Assembly (NCBI RefSeq): GCF_022539665.2
Contig: NW_026712514.1
Coordinates: 16,162-80,161, forward strand
DNA length: 64,000 nucleotides
DNA from: Daphnia carinata
Taxonomy: Eukaryota; Arthropoda; Branchiopoda; Diplostraca; Daphniidae
Direction: 5' to 3'
Part shown: in pieces, positions 52,261 through 64,000 of the stretch
Numbering within the stretch: the first letter of the stretch is position 1
Layout: every line of letters begins with the position of its first letter
The notes under the pieces: model-generated
Databases searched by the model: none
Told to the model about the DNA's origin: nothing
What the model saw: the letters and a program-made list of their open reading frames with translations, nothing else
Made by a program: the position numbers and the translations under genes

Positions 52261-55200
52261 GCTTGGACGAAGAGAGAAAGTGGGAAAAGAGGCGGGGCGG
52301 GACTAGAGGCGCCACATGCACATTGCGGACGAGTGAGGAAGCTTCCAAACCCAGAAACGGATATTGACCGGTTAGAGCAACCTTCTTACTATTTGGAAGC
52401 CACTGACAAAAAAGCGGTCGCATACGCTTTTCAGTTTTTTTTTTCCCATTTTGGCTTTACGTTCTTATTTTCTGTGTCTTATTTCCCCTTCAGCAATTTA
52501 AGAATCGGATTCATGAAGCAATGCGACTGAGAGCGCTCCTACGAAGCGTAATTCAGTTTGCGGTAGTTGTTGGCTGACGTGTCGCTTTTTAACGCTTGAT
52601 ATGGCAATTGCACAAGAAAAAAATGCACCAACGAGAACTGAAATCTCTTCATTGTTATATGCTAGTTGTGTGACGAGTAATGTGTTCAATTTCGCATGTC
52701 TCTGGCGTCAGGAAAGATCGGAAATGGCTAGGACTTTGTTTCAGATAATGCGAAACGGCTTGGTTTCATGACACGCTACGCTCATTGCCAGACAGACTGC
52801 TGTTAACCTTGCTCACATTCTCGCCGTTCTATGTTGCAAACCCTCCTGCGTTACCTGTTATGTAGGCTATCCAATGGCATAAATCCGTCCAAACTGACAT
52901 CAAACGTAAAACCAAGCCAGACAGTGTCCTCATCAACTGTTGGTGCATTCGTGTAAGGAAAAGCCCAAACTGACCATCAACCAACATACACGTACTTTAA
53001 ACAGCCTTCAGCCATGCAAAGTGAGTAACCCAAAACTGAAATTTTGTCAAGCAAAAAAGCCCAACCCCGCCGCATATTTGCCATTCCTTTTGATATACTT
53101 TCCGGTTTCGTTCTTCAACAAGGAACAATTTTCCAATTTTATGGGGAAAAAAAGAAAAAAAAAAGAAAACTGTTGACGGGATCTGCTATACAGCATCAAT
53201 GGGGTCAGTTTAAGACGAAGAAAAAAGGATCCGATTTAGTTGGTTGACAGCGAAACGTGACAAACGGCAGATATTCAGATCAGGTGTCAATGTCATGCAG
53301 ATTCGAATTTTCCGCTTTAAACTCGAAATTCTTCGTAAACGCTTTCCGTCTGAGTTTATCGATTTCAATCCCAAATACGAGTAACAACTTTTGCGGGAAT
53401 GAGGAAGGGGTTCTGTTTCGTGTATGTAAATGACTAGTCGACCTTGTCCACATGCATCTAGCCCAAGTACGGTGCCCGTCCATAGTTACGAAGACGATAA
53501 TTGCCATCTACGATGCGTCAAAGTAATTTATTTTAACTATTCCGTTGGTAAATATAGATGCCAAATTTCAAATCAAATAGAGCATTCTAATAATACGTCA
53601 CACTTGGTTTCATTAGCTTTCCTTAGATGGTTTCCCTATGGAAAGCTGCAAAGCTTTTTGCTCTTAAGTTAATTAACTTGAGCATTGATATGACATCATG
53701 CAGATAAAAGATACTCCAGGGTATGCAAAGCTATTTTGAAATTCGTCAACGTGGCTTCCGTTTCAAGGAAAATTCCACGTTCTTTCTAGTTTGTGCAACG
53801 TTTTTCCTAGTCTGTTATTTGCCACCGAGCTTCTTACTGTTATAACGAAGAAAATCAATCACTTGATTCTATTTAGAGGATAACATGTCAACTGGATGCC
53901 ACTTCCACGGGATTCTTATTCCGTTTAGTTTAAGTCTGACAAGTATATACGATTATGCCCAACATTCGTAAACGAACGCGAGAAAATGCTCTTATTAATG
54001 CTTCCGATGTTAACTAATCGGCCGATGATTCCATATCGTGCACTGCGTGGTTTTCGCGTGAAGTTGTAAGCAAAACGTGATGTGAGACGGCCTGAAATTA
54101 ACAATCATCATGCTGAAATTGTTCGCCGGAAGGTTTAGAATGCTCAATAATCGAGTTGTTGTTTGAAACTACCTGATCTATTTGATGAAAGAGGGGGGTT
54201 ATTAACTGCGTAATATTTCTTTGTTTTTAGCTGACAGCCCGTTCAATACCGTGAGAGGAGCAAAGGGCGCAATCATCCCAACGACCCACCGTTTGAAAAT
54301 TGTTGATGTTTGTTGAAGCTCAAATGGAAGATCGCTGCTCTGGTGGGATGCGACACGAGCATACTCAGCCATCTCGGCTAAACAGCGGCTTGGGTAATAA
54401 TAGGGCCTCTCAAGCTCTGCCTTTCTGCTATTAGACTGTCGGCTAGCGCCACCGCAACTCCTTCAGGCTACTCTCCTATCTGGTTGGCTGGCGAACGTAC
54501 TGCATCGCGTCCGCGTTTTTCCCTTTTTTCTTTTTCTTTTTTTTTTCTTTTCTTTCCCATCCCGCAGTCGCTTGCCACCCATTTTCCCCCCACTTCCGCG
54601 TGGGGTGGGGTGCGCCGTCGCCTATTGGTCGGCTGGCACCTGCAATGCAGAGTCGACGACACAGCGAAGAGCGAATCGTCAGTTCTATCAGCTCAGCTCA
54701 AAAATTTTTATATAATGTCTTTTTAATTGGTGTTTATTTTTTCTCGTGTGTTTTCCTCGTTCTGCCTGACGTTAAATATAACACACAAAAAGATGATTGA
54801 CTTAGCTTTACAGTGTATGTTGTATTTGACTGCAGCAGCTTGCATAAATTAAAATAGCGTCCGACCTATACGGGAGGAAAAAAAATCAATTTACATCACG
54901 GGGATTTTTGCTACTATCAAGCCAAATTTTCACAAGGACAGGAATGAGAAAAAGGGAAGGGGACATTTTTATGGCGTTTGTCAACACGGCTCTAATTTAA
55001 GCAAGCGAAAAAGAAAAAAGAAAGCGAATCTCAAAAATGAAACGCAGAATCTGAAGCAACTGTATGATTACAAGAAAACAAAATATGGGAAAGCTCGAAC
55101 GAGAAAGACCATAAACTTGTCACTGTAGTCGAATCGAATAACCATTGAACATCACCCTTCTTTTCTCTTGAAATTGCGACAGTCTTACTAGTTGCTTTCA

Positions 55201-57276
55201 ACGGCTATTTAGTCTGCCATAGTCTGAGGCCACATAATTTAGCCTCTCTAAGTCCACACGAATCCAATAAGGAAACAAAAATATTGGAGTAGCCAATCAA
55301 ATTAAAAGTTATGGTGCGAATTGCCTTGACTGTTGGTTATTCGCAGCCCTTGGTGTTTCACCTAGCGGCCACGTTATCAAGGTTGGGGTAACCTATGCGT
55401 AGGGTTGCAGAACCTCTTGACTGCATGCCCCTTAGAGAAGCACGGCGAGCCAAACTTGCATGAAAAGGTATTTTTTCAACAGGTAAAACCAGATACCATT
55501 TCTTTTTTTCCCCCACTGCGGATGGCGTACGTCAGTTGTTTGGGCGTTTTCTCTATGATCAAACGTAAACAGACATTTAGCCCATTGGTACACGTCACTC
55601 GTTTGCTCGGATATATATACAAATGCCATGACGTTTTCTATTTTTCAACTGTTTTTCTTTTCTTTTTCTTTTCCTTTTTTTTTGTTTTTCTTTTAAAGCT
55701 TCTCGAAGTTAATCGAGGACAAAAGAAGAAGGGATTTGGTGTGTCGCCATTTGTTTGTGGCTGCTTTTTGTTACCTACAGAAAACGATATAGAAAATGCA
55801 ATAAGATAACCCAGTTGAAGAAGTTGTAATGTCGATATCGTTACGTCAGCGCCGAATTCATTGAGCCACACAGACAAATACAAAACAACCAGAGATTGTC
55901 ATGTACGAGATAAATCGTTATCTTTGAAAATGGTGGTGTCTTCTCCACACGTTATTTTATTTGTTTTTTTTTTCGACGTGTCTGACATGCCATACGTGAT
56001 GCAATAGCTGGAATATGAGGATCCACGAAACTACCCGCAGGCCAACGCTATGCGTCGATGCCTAAAAAAAAAAATGGGAAGTCAAACATCATTGTTTAAA
56101 TATATGGACGACATTATGTGAACTGTGAGCCCTCACGTCAAAAAAGAGAGAGAAAGAGAAAGAGAGAAACAAAGGAAATGGATTTATCTTTTGCTCTTTA
56201 TTAATTATGTTTTTACTGGCATGAGTCAATGTTTTCATATAATTCCAGGCTGTGAATAACGAGCGCCACCTGTCTGCCGTAACACTCATAAATCCTCCTC
56301 TTTTTTGTTTGGTTTTTTTATTGTATTAATATTGGCTTTAGAAGCAAATGCTTATTCCATTATCTGGTCCATTGTTTAACTAAAGAATCCTAAACGTTCT
56401 TTGCAGAGTAGTTGCAAATGTGCCGACTCTGTCGACTAGAAGTTTGTTGGTAATTTGTGGAAAGAGTGACTACATCCACGAGACAAGTCCATGAGTGATT
56501 GTGCGGGAGGCGGCCAAAAGAGGGACCGATCAATAGACTTGAACTCATTAATAGTCCCGCCCGGCGCACACTCTCTTGCTCCGCCACCAAGGTGACTACT
56601 ACCCCGGCGCCCACTATTGCCAAGTCTTTTTCTCTAACCTCCCCCTCTCATTCTCGCTATAGTCTATTGTCTACATGTCGCAAAACCATCATTTTCGCAG
56701 GGCGCTCGCAATCCCCCATGTGCCATGCGCACACAAGTACTCAAATTACTCGTGGCTCCATAATTAGAGTTTATAATCAATGCCACATTTAAAATCTAGC
56801 TTTTAACTACCTGACACACAAGAGAGGCATGAAACACGACACGCTGCTAAGGCTGATCACATTCATCGCAATCAATCATTAACGAATGTGCTCATTTAAA
56901 CATTATTTAAAATAAACGAGCCCGTTGAAGGGCTGTGGAATAATCGTAAAACAACGATGATTTCAGCAATAAATTTCGTTGTTTTTTTTAAAGCAATATC
57001 TACGCTATTTCTCTTCACGCCGCTTAAACGTCGTCGTCTCGCTGAAATAAATCTACATATGATTTCCCTAACGACAGAAAAGAAATGGCTTATTCTGCGA
57101 TAAATAGCCGACAGTTGCTCATCTATGGAATGCGTCAGCAAAACGGATCACCATCATTGCTGTTATGTTCACACGGATTCAAATTATATAGCCATTAGTT
57201 TTGTCGCATTTGCATGCTGAGTTACCGAGAAAACGAAAGGCAGCCATAAGGTGTTCAATATTCACGTGCGCCTCGT
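52261..57276. other. upstream intergenic DNA, no supported gene
   Basis: Five kilobases with only short, low-complexity or unrecognised frames (for example 55405-55809, 54484-54726). A GC-richer patch at about 54580-54700 has ATTGGTCGGCTGG (inverted CCAAT) followed about 55 bp later by CGTCAGTTCT, a possible promoter with initiator on the plus strand. No downstream ORF supports it. Simple GA-rich sequence lies at about 56145-56170. Confidence 0.35.
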
Positions 57277-60200
57277 GTGACTGCGAGGCGCTTCCGTTGC
57301 CCCCCGTCATCATCAAATAATAATAACTTTATTTTAGGTTTAAGGCTGTGCGTCACTTTCACAAAACAAAACAAACACAAAAAATCGGATCAAAATGTAT
57401 ACTATTCCCGGCATTCATCATGTATTCTGCCTTATCGTTCGCCTGAAAGGAAGATGGAAGACTACAAGATGAGCAATTTTCGTTTTCCTACATGCACAGG
57501 CTGTCAGTCTCGACGTAAGCAGCGGACATATGCTGACACAAGTGACCCTTGCACGATTATTCAGTCACAATTTGTTTTAAAAGCTTCACGAATATGTAGC
57601 CATAAAATGTTCAATCAACCATTTATTTTTCAATCATTTCTTTCTCTTAGCTTAACGAATACAAGCCGATTTTGTTCTATCCAACGATCAGTGTCGTAAA
57701 TGGGCGATTGCACACAGCGCACGAGGAAAGATGCCAGATAAAATAAAAAATTTGTTATTTCTTATTTGAAAATCAAAGGTATGTTTTCCCCATCATCCCC
57801 CCATAGTCTATCCGATCCATTTTGTCTTCTCCGCGCTGTAGATAATACATAAATCGTGACCGATCAAAGAGCGTCTCTCGGAGCCGAACGTAGCACACAT
57901 AGATAAAAGATGGAAGCTTTTCGCATTGCAGTATATCCAACCAGCCAATACGGTACGTGGATGAGAGAGAGAGAGAGTTTTGATGCGCGCGTCATTTTAC
58001 ATAGCGGCCGGAGTCACTCTGTGCCGTCGTAAGGGTGCGCTCGACTCGCCGTCGGTAACTGGGAGATGGGAAAAAAAAACAAAAAAAACATTTTATCTGT
58101 TACGACAGTCGTCTGCGAGAAACGGCATTTCGCAAGCCACTTCCGCAAGTCGGATAAAAACCTATTGCTTTATGTTTAGAACGAAGCAGGCAAATCGACG
58201 TCGTTAATCATATCAGCAAAAGTTGTGGAAAAAATGAAATGCAATATCAATAGCTAATGGCTGTTTCGCTCAGCGAATCAATTATCTTTTAACGTTTTAC
58301 ACAACTTAGATATAGATTTGATTACGAGCTGTCATAACCGACCTAACAATGGAATCATTTTCTAATCTACATGTTCTCGGAATATCAAGCACACCACATG
58401 ACTTACCTTGTTAACTACTCCGTTGCTAGTCTTCCAACTTTGCTGCTCGCGTCAATCAAATAGGACAGAACTCATTTTGCTTGTTCCTAATTCTAAGCGT
58501 ACTGATCAACAGTAGAAATTTGCCAGCACGTACAGTTGTTAATAAAGTATGCCCGACATTCGCGCCAACTATCGCATTTCCGAAACTGGTAACTCGTAAA
58601 TAGAAGTATCCAATTTTTGGGCTATAGAAATCAAGAACTTTTGCATGTAAAACCTGTGCTTAACAAAACAAGAAAATGCGATAGCCACAAATTCGGCCAT
58701 TGTCTTTTAACCGTTTCCCTTGCACTGGCAAAATTTAAGACGCAATGGAAGCGCTGACGTATGCGTCCGAGTGTCACAGTTGTTCAATTCGGTTCATTTT
58801 GGTATTTGTTAATATGAGCGAACATCGCACGGATGATAGCGTACTATAATTAATAGAGTCCCGCGATTCGCCTCCTTTGCTACATTTGCTAAAAAGCAAG
58901 GGGACAAACGCGGAAGAGCTCCTCGGCGTTCAGGCCATGTTACTAGGAACGATAACCAATATGATATGTAATCATTTTCTTTCAATCTTGATAGCATCTG
59001 CGGAGGACATATTGTGATGGATTAATACGGCGTCGTATCACGATACAGCGCCATATTAAAACCTATACCTGCCATGTTGTCAGAGAAACGAGCTGCGGAC
59101 ACGCCCAAAAAATACAATGAAACCATTTGATTTCGTACAAAGAAATAGCTGTTCCAGTCACATGCATGACGAGCATATCCAACCAGCCAAACTTTGTTTT
59201 ACGTCATATTTTCAATGTGTGGGGAAATTCAACAGTTTCCGGGCCATACCGTAACCGAATGGAACAAACCGCTGATTTTGACATCTAGCTTTTCTTTGGG
59301 GTTTTTTTTTTTCTTTTTTTTTTTTCTTTTTCTCGTTGCTTTTTAGAGTTTCATGTTCCACTCCACGCAGATTGTAGGCTGGTTGTGTGATGTGTGCTGC
59401 GCGTTGCGCACTTTTACGACCGGTACGGTCGATTCCCCATTCCATTTTCTTTATCTGGTCACCATAGTAACACACCCCTCTAATATAGAATATCTACATG
59501 GATCGAAAAATAAAAGGACTAACGCATGGGCAGCGTAATGGACAATCCGTTAAAAACAAAAATGTAGGCTACCAACTAGTAAAGGATGTCTATATACGCT
59601 AGGCCTCGCGCGACTGCCGATAGTTAATGTAATTAGTCGGACACACACAACTAGCAAAGAGACTTGCGAGCCCAAGTCGCGTAACGTCAACAAAAAGCTG
59701 ATCCTAGTAGGGGGAATCAGTGTTGCCGAATTGATCTGAACGATTAGTTGTTTCTCTTGCATTGATATTCTATTGGCATTTTAGAAATGCCGAATCTGCT
59801 ACATCCAACAATCATTTTATTCCGCACGCTGACTGCATACTTTTCCCATTATTTCTGGAAACAACAGCTAATGGCAGGATGAATATTGTGCACAAAGCAT
59901 ATTCATGAGGCTTCTCATTTACAATGCAAATCGTACAGTTGTATACGCAAACTTGCAATCGTAAAGACATGAAATAGCCTCACGAACGACGGTGAGGAGA
60001 AAAGCTATTAGAACCGTCCGATCGTGTGAACATCATTTGGCGAATCAATAAATACATTACACTTTTGGCAACAAAAGCTCATCATTTTAGCCTGTAGTAT
60101 AGTTTAAAATATAGCCCCATAACGGTTGTGCCATAATTCAATCGATGATCAACATCTTCAATATTCGCATGCGCCGGTGCATTATCCAAGTCCCCGCTTT

Positions 60201-63200
60201 GCCAACTCCTTATATTTTCAAAAGAAAAGAAAAAAGCCGGAATGAATATAGCTTTATTGAATTACATAGAAAAATTGTGTTTGCTTTCCCCCCTCAAAAA
60301 AAAAGACCCTACGGCCTATCACAAAGTCTAATTCTATTCATCAAGAAATAAAGAAAAACAAAATAAATGGTTTTAACCACTGATTGATAAAAAATGATGA
60401 AAACAGTTTGATGGGAGGGCGTGTGCAGTGATGCAAACAAAACTTTGCGGCCGTCAAAAGGCGCGTGACGAGCCTGATGATGCCTGGATTAAAATTCCGT
60501 ACGCGACCGGCTTGGGTGGCACACCCGTTCAACTTTCTTTTGTATATACACGATGGGTGACACTAAAAAACGTCATTGGCATTCACATACCGTACAGTAT
60601 AACTCACCCCCCAGTACGTTTGACCAGTGAATCATAACATAACACAAGAAAAAATCGATGATCTGCAAAAGCGGAAAAGCAGCGACTGCGGATACTGCCG
60701 AGAAGCCATTGAAAACGATCTGCATTGTCGTCGTTAAATTTTTTTGGCGTGTCGTGTAGAGAACCACGCCAGTTCCCGAGACCACTCCCCTACCCCGCCG
60801 AAGAAATTGCGTTAAGGTAACGTATAGAGACGCACTACGTCTTACCTATTGCCAAGCTCGAATGCCGCAGCATTTTATTTATTTTTTTGTCAAATTGTAG
60901 ACGATCAAAGACATTAGTTTGGTTTGTATCACAAGACACGAGCTCGGTTTCTCGATTTTAGTTTTTCCCTTTCTTTTGCTTTATTTGGTTGGGAAAAAGA
61001 AACAAACACCATCCAACGACTTGTTCGCGTTCTTTAACTATCACCAGTTTAATCTATATGATAGACCAAGGAGCCATGATATGCCATGATAAATCAAACC
61101 CAGCAACACACACTGCTGTTGGGGGGGGGGGCGGGGATCAATCTTATCATGCTCGATCACACTCGTCTGCTGCCGGTAAATACGACGGGCATGTCCACCA
61201 ATGATCGCATTGGGAACTCAATTTGTCGCATAACAAGTTGTTTTAGCCGAACTGATCTCACAAATTTCCAATTTTATCTGTTTATTTTTATTTTTTTGCT
61301 TGAAACTTATCCCGACTCATGGCACTGTAGGCTGTTCATGGTTAACGTAAGTTGATTAGTATTTAAAGCTTTTCAGAGTAACTGGTCTCACACATCTACA
61401 TCGTACGTTTTATACATGTGCTGGGTTGTGCGTATCCCAGCACTCGATTGACTGGCAAAAAATTGCTACTGTTTTTAGCATCATATATCCACATCTATAC
61501 TTCAGCCATTTTCCATCACTGTCTTCGCGTATTGCGCGCGTGTTAGAGAAAACATTTTGATACGTGCGATCTCGGGGAAATTGATCGCCATCACGTCCGG
61601 ACGGGTGATAATAATTAAATGACTCTACGGCGATTGGTTGAGAAAAAATGGGATCGGTAGGAGAAAATAAAAATAAAAACAAGCACAGATGTCGTACAGC
61701 AAGACGGATGTTAGCGCCTTTATTGGCTTATTCATCTAGTAACATTTTTTTCTTTGCCTTTTTCGGAGGTTATAGCAAAGATTTTGGCCAGCGTTTCTAA
61801 GAGACTGGAGATAAAGATCTCGGCTGTCAGCCCGAAGAAGGGAGGAAGGGAAGAGGATCTTGCGGGGACCTTGTTTTTTCTGTCGTTATTTGGCCTGACC
61901 ATTTCTTCAATCTTCATTCCTATTGTTCTTTTATAATTTTTTTTTCTTACGCTGTCTATCTCCTTTCTCGTGTGTGTTGATTGTTTTCCGGCTTCGTCGT
62001 TGCGAGTCGAACGCGTTCGTGCAAAGCCTCCGCAATGCGTCGCCTTTTTTTTATTTTTGGTTGGTTTTTGTTTTCCCTTCCTCTTGTGGATTGGAAGGAG
62101 AAAGGGGATCGAGATTACGGTGGCAAAGCATATAGGACACGTCGAAAATGACGTCAATCGCAACTATAGTTGCCGTCAATGCCGCAGAATGTAAAGGTTA
62201 CCGTTATATGTATACGTATATCACGATGTGGGGCTACAAAACCGCAGCCGATTGTTACGGCCAGGTACCAAACTTATATGGGCTATTTTGTACCAATACA
62301 CCTGGTGGGTTCTGATTGCAGCATGACACTCATTTTTCGCAATGGCGCAATATTCTTATCAAGACCTGTGAACGCTTCGTCTTGCCCAGTGTTTCTTCCC
62401 TGAGGCAAAAATGAAGCACAACCTAAATACAGTGTACGGACGCATTTGAAATGGTTTCCTGCAGTGTAGGGAAGGTTAAAGGTGAAACTTGATGCGACAG
62501 CTGTGTACTTTGCAGCACGAGCGAAATGCGTTAGAGCTTGATATGGTTTGTCTGGCTGTTTTACAGTGTTTTTTTATTGGGGTAAAAAGAGTAAAAGCCT
62601 GTATTAACAATTTCGTCGAATAAGACACGTGAAAAAAGAAGATTTGCCACGGGCTGCTAATAGAGGCAATTACAAACAGCTCATTCAAAAGTTGAGCGCA
62701 AGCCTTCAGTCATCATCTTTTAGTTTGTTGATGGTCAACGCATTATTTCATTAAAGATTTTAAACAACGCAAACAATGAAATACACTTACGGGAAAGCGA
62801 TACGAAAATTAGCGTCGCACAGAACAACGAAAGCCACGTTGTATACACAAAATGTGACGATGGCATCGTATGTCCGTCACGTGTGAATAGCCTCAGTTTT
62901 CATCCAGTTTATACCTTGACGTACATGCGGTGTATCTGTCACTTCTAATGTAGAACAAAATTTCAGGGTACTATAGCGACAATAAATATGCCATCCAGCG
63001 TGGCTTAATAGCCAAAGGGATCCCTCTACGATAGTTAGGTTTGGCCCCAGCGTGGAACGTAACTGGATTTTCGCCTAGGTTGCAACCGGATGGCTGCAAC
63101 ACGGGAAAGATGTACATTTTCCCCATCGCCTTACTTCCCCGATTGAATCTTTTGTTGTGCTTGCTCTAATTGGCTCAATTATGTACGAGGCCATGATATA

Positions 63201-64000
63201 CACTCAGAGTGGTGAGTTGCTAATGGTTCGACCGCCAACGAATTACGGAACTCTCGCCTTTAACGGGTGCGTGTGCAATATTGTCTCATTGCTCCAAAAT
63301 CAGAAAACTAGGCAAGTTGCACACGTAAAGCATTGGTTTAGCCGCTCCCAACTAGTACCGATACCTAGAGCTACTGCAAGTTAGCGTAAATGCGGTGAAA
63401 TGGAGCATCGTGTGCGGTGTGATTTGCATCAAGAAGGGCGTAGCTGCGCAACGACATGTAACATTCCGATATTGCACCCATCGGTGTGAATGTATGACGA
63501 GAAAAAAGTGTTGACAAGAACCTACTTTCCATACGCGCCTCAGGGACATAAGGAAATGGCAGCCACCTGTGGTTTCCGCTGGTGTCCGGGGGAAAGACAC
63601 TGGCATCATTGACGAATCTGCTTACTGCCAGTCAAGAAATTATTGATAAACCGCGGCGAGTTACGCAACGAAGGAAAAGCGATCATGTGCACGGTGGAGA
63701 AGTTGGAAGACGGAACAAATAAAAATGAAAAAAAGCGTGGGTGCCGTTCGAGTGGCCTCCATTCATCTGATCTCTCTCGTTTCTGCCTTGCCCGTTGGTT
63801 GCTTTATTCCAATCAATATCTCGGCAGAGAGACTAGCGCAACTTTCGCCGCTCGTTTCTCCTCTGGCAATTGTAATGCGATAGCTCTTTTATCGATCGAG
63901 TTTTCTCGATATCTACTCCATCTAACGGCATAACAGGAACAGACCCACGTACTTTCTTCCATTGAATAAACAGCAATAAAACAGCAAAAAAAAAAAAACT
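57277..64000. other. intergenic or intronic DNA, no supported gene
   Basis: The longest frame (57277-57699, plus) encodes a 140-residue product of mixed composition with no recognisable domain, and no splice-linked exons were found. Features seen are a GA run at about 57965-57978, a T-rich tract at about 59300-59330, a G-run at about 61122-61135 and a terminal A run at 63988-63998. The region could be a long intron or the upstream regulatory region of a gene outside the window. Confidence 0.35.

Noticed and set aside
57277-57699. 140-codon plus-strand frame
   Set aside because: Mixed low-information sequence with no motif; its length is within chance expectation for 12 kb of non-coding DNA.
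61086-61355. Possible gene after the G run near 61122
   Set aside because: It is a frame through a homopolymer of uncertain length with no conserved content.

Overview
The window looks like nuclear DNA of an arthropod, most probably a branchiopod crustacean of the Daphnia type. This is inferred from short spliceosomal introns (mostly 60-120 bp), invertebrate-type Memo1, EAPP and calmodulin genes, and a Ty3/gypsy-like retroelement with an env gene. No species can be named from the sequence alone.

Layout. (1) About 1-7,500 holds decayed mobile DNA: tRNA-derived relics, a plus-strand 3' half of a retrovirus-like element (accessory ORF 1131-1571, truncated env 3107-3930), and a minus-strand 5' half of a related element (broken gag 4517-6520, an overlapping second ORF 5224-6153, LTR 6682-7498). 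(2) About 7,499-42,474 is a tandem array with an ~836-bp period. Each unit carries two alanine tRNA genes, anticodon CGC then UGC, on the plus strand. I count 52 copies (26 of each) in 26 units: 10 units on the left (8918-16915) and 16 on the right (29340-42349). Five copies are clearly broken. A 1.13-kb foldback-like element (7544-8673) sits in the leftmost partial unit. (3) The array is split by one 12,060-bp retrovirus-like LTR element (16945-29004, minus strand) with two 692-bp LTRs that read as identical and a 4-bp target duplication. Its order is LTR, PBS, gag with a second overlapping ORF, pol through a GGGAAAC -1 slip site, a small accessory ORF behind its own TATA box, env, LTR. Its pol is broken by a short repeat-type insertion near the end of the integrase core. 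(4) 42,475-64,000 is ordinary host DNA: Memo1 (minus, 8 exons), EAPP (plus, 2 exons) and calmodulin (minus, 4 coding exons). About 12 kb upstream of calmodulin shows no supportable gene.

The most unusual signals are the retroelement's extra genes. A 343-codon ORF overlaps gag in the +1 frame, and a TATA-headed accessory ORF lies between pol and env. Both recur in the same place and frame in the old diverged relic to the left. The higher-order structure of the tRNA-Ala array is the second notable signal: shared lesions at two-unit spacing on the left and shared marker alleles at three-unit spacing on the right.
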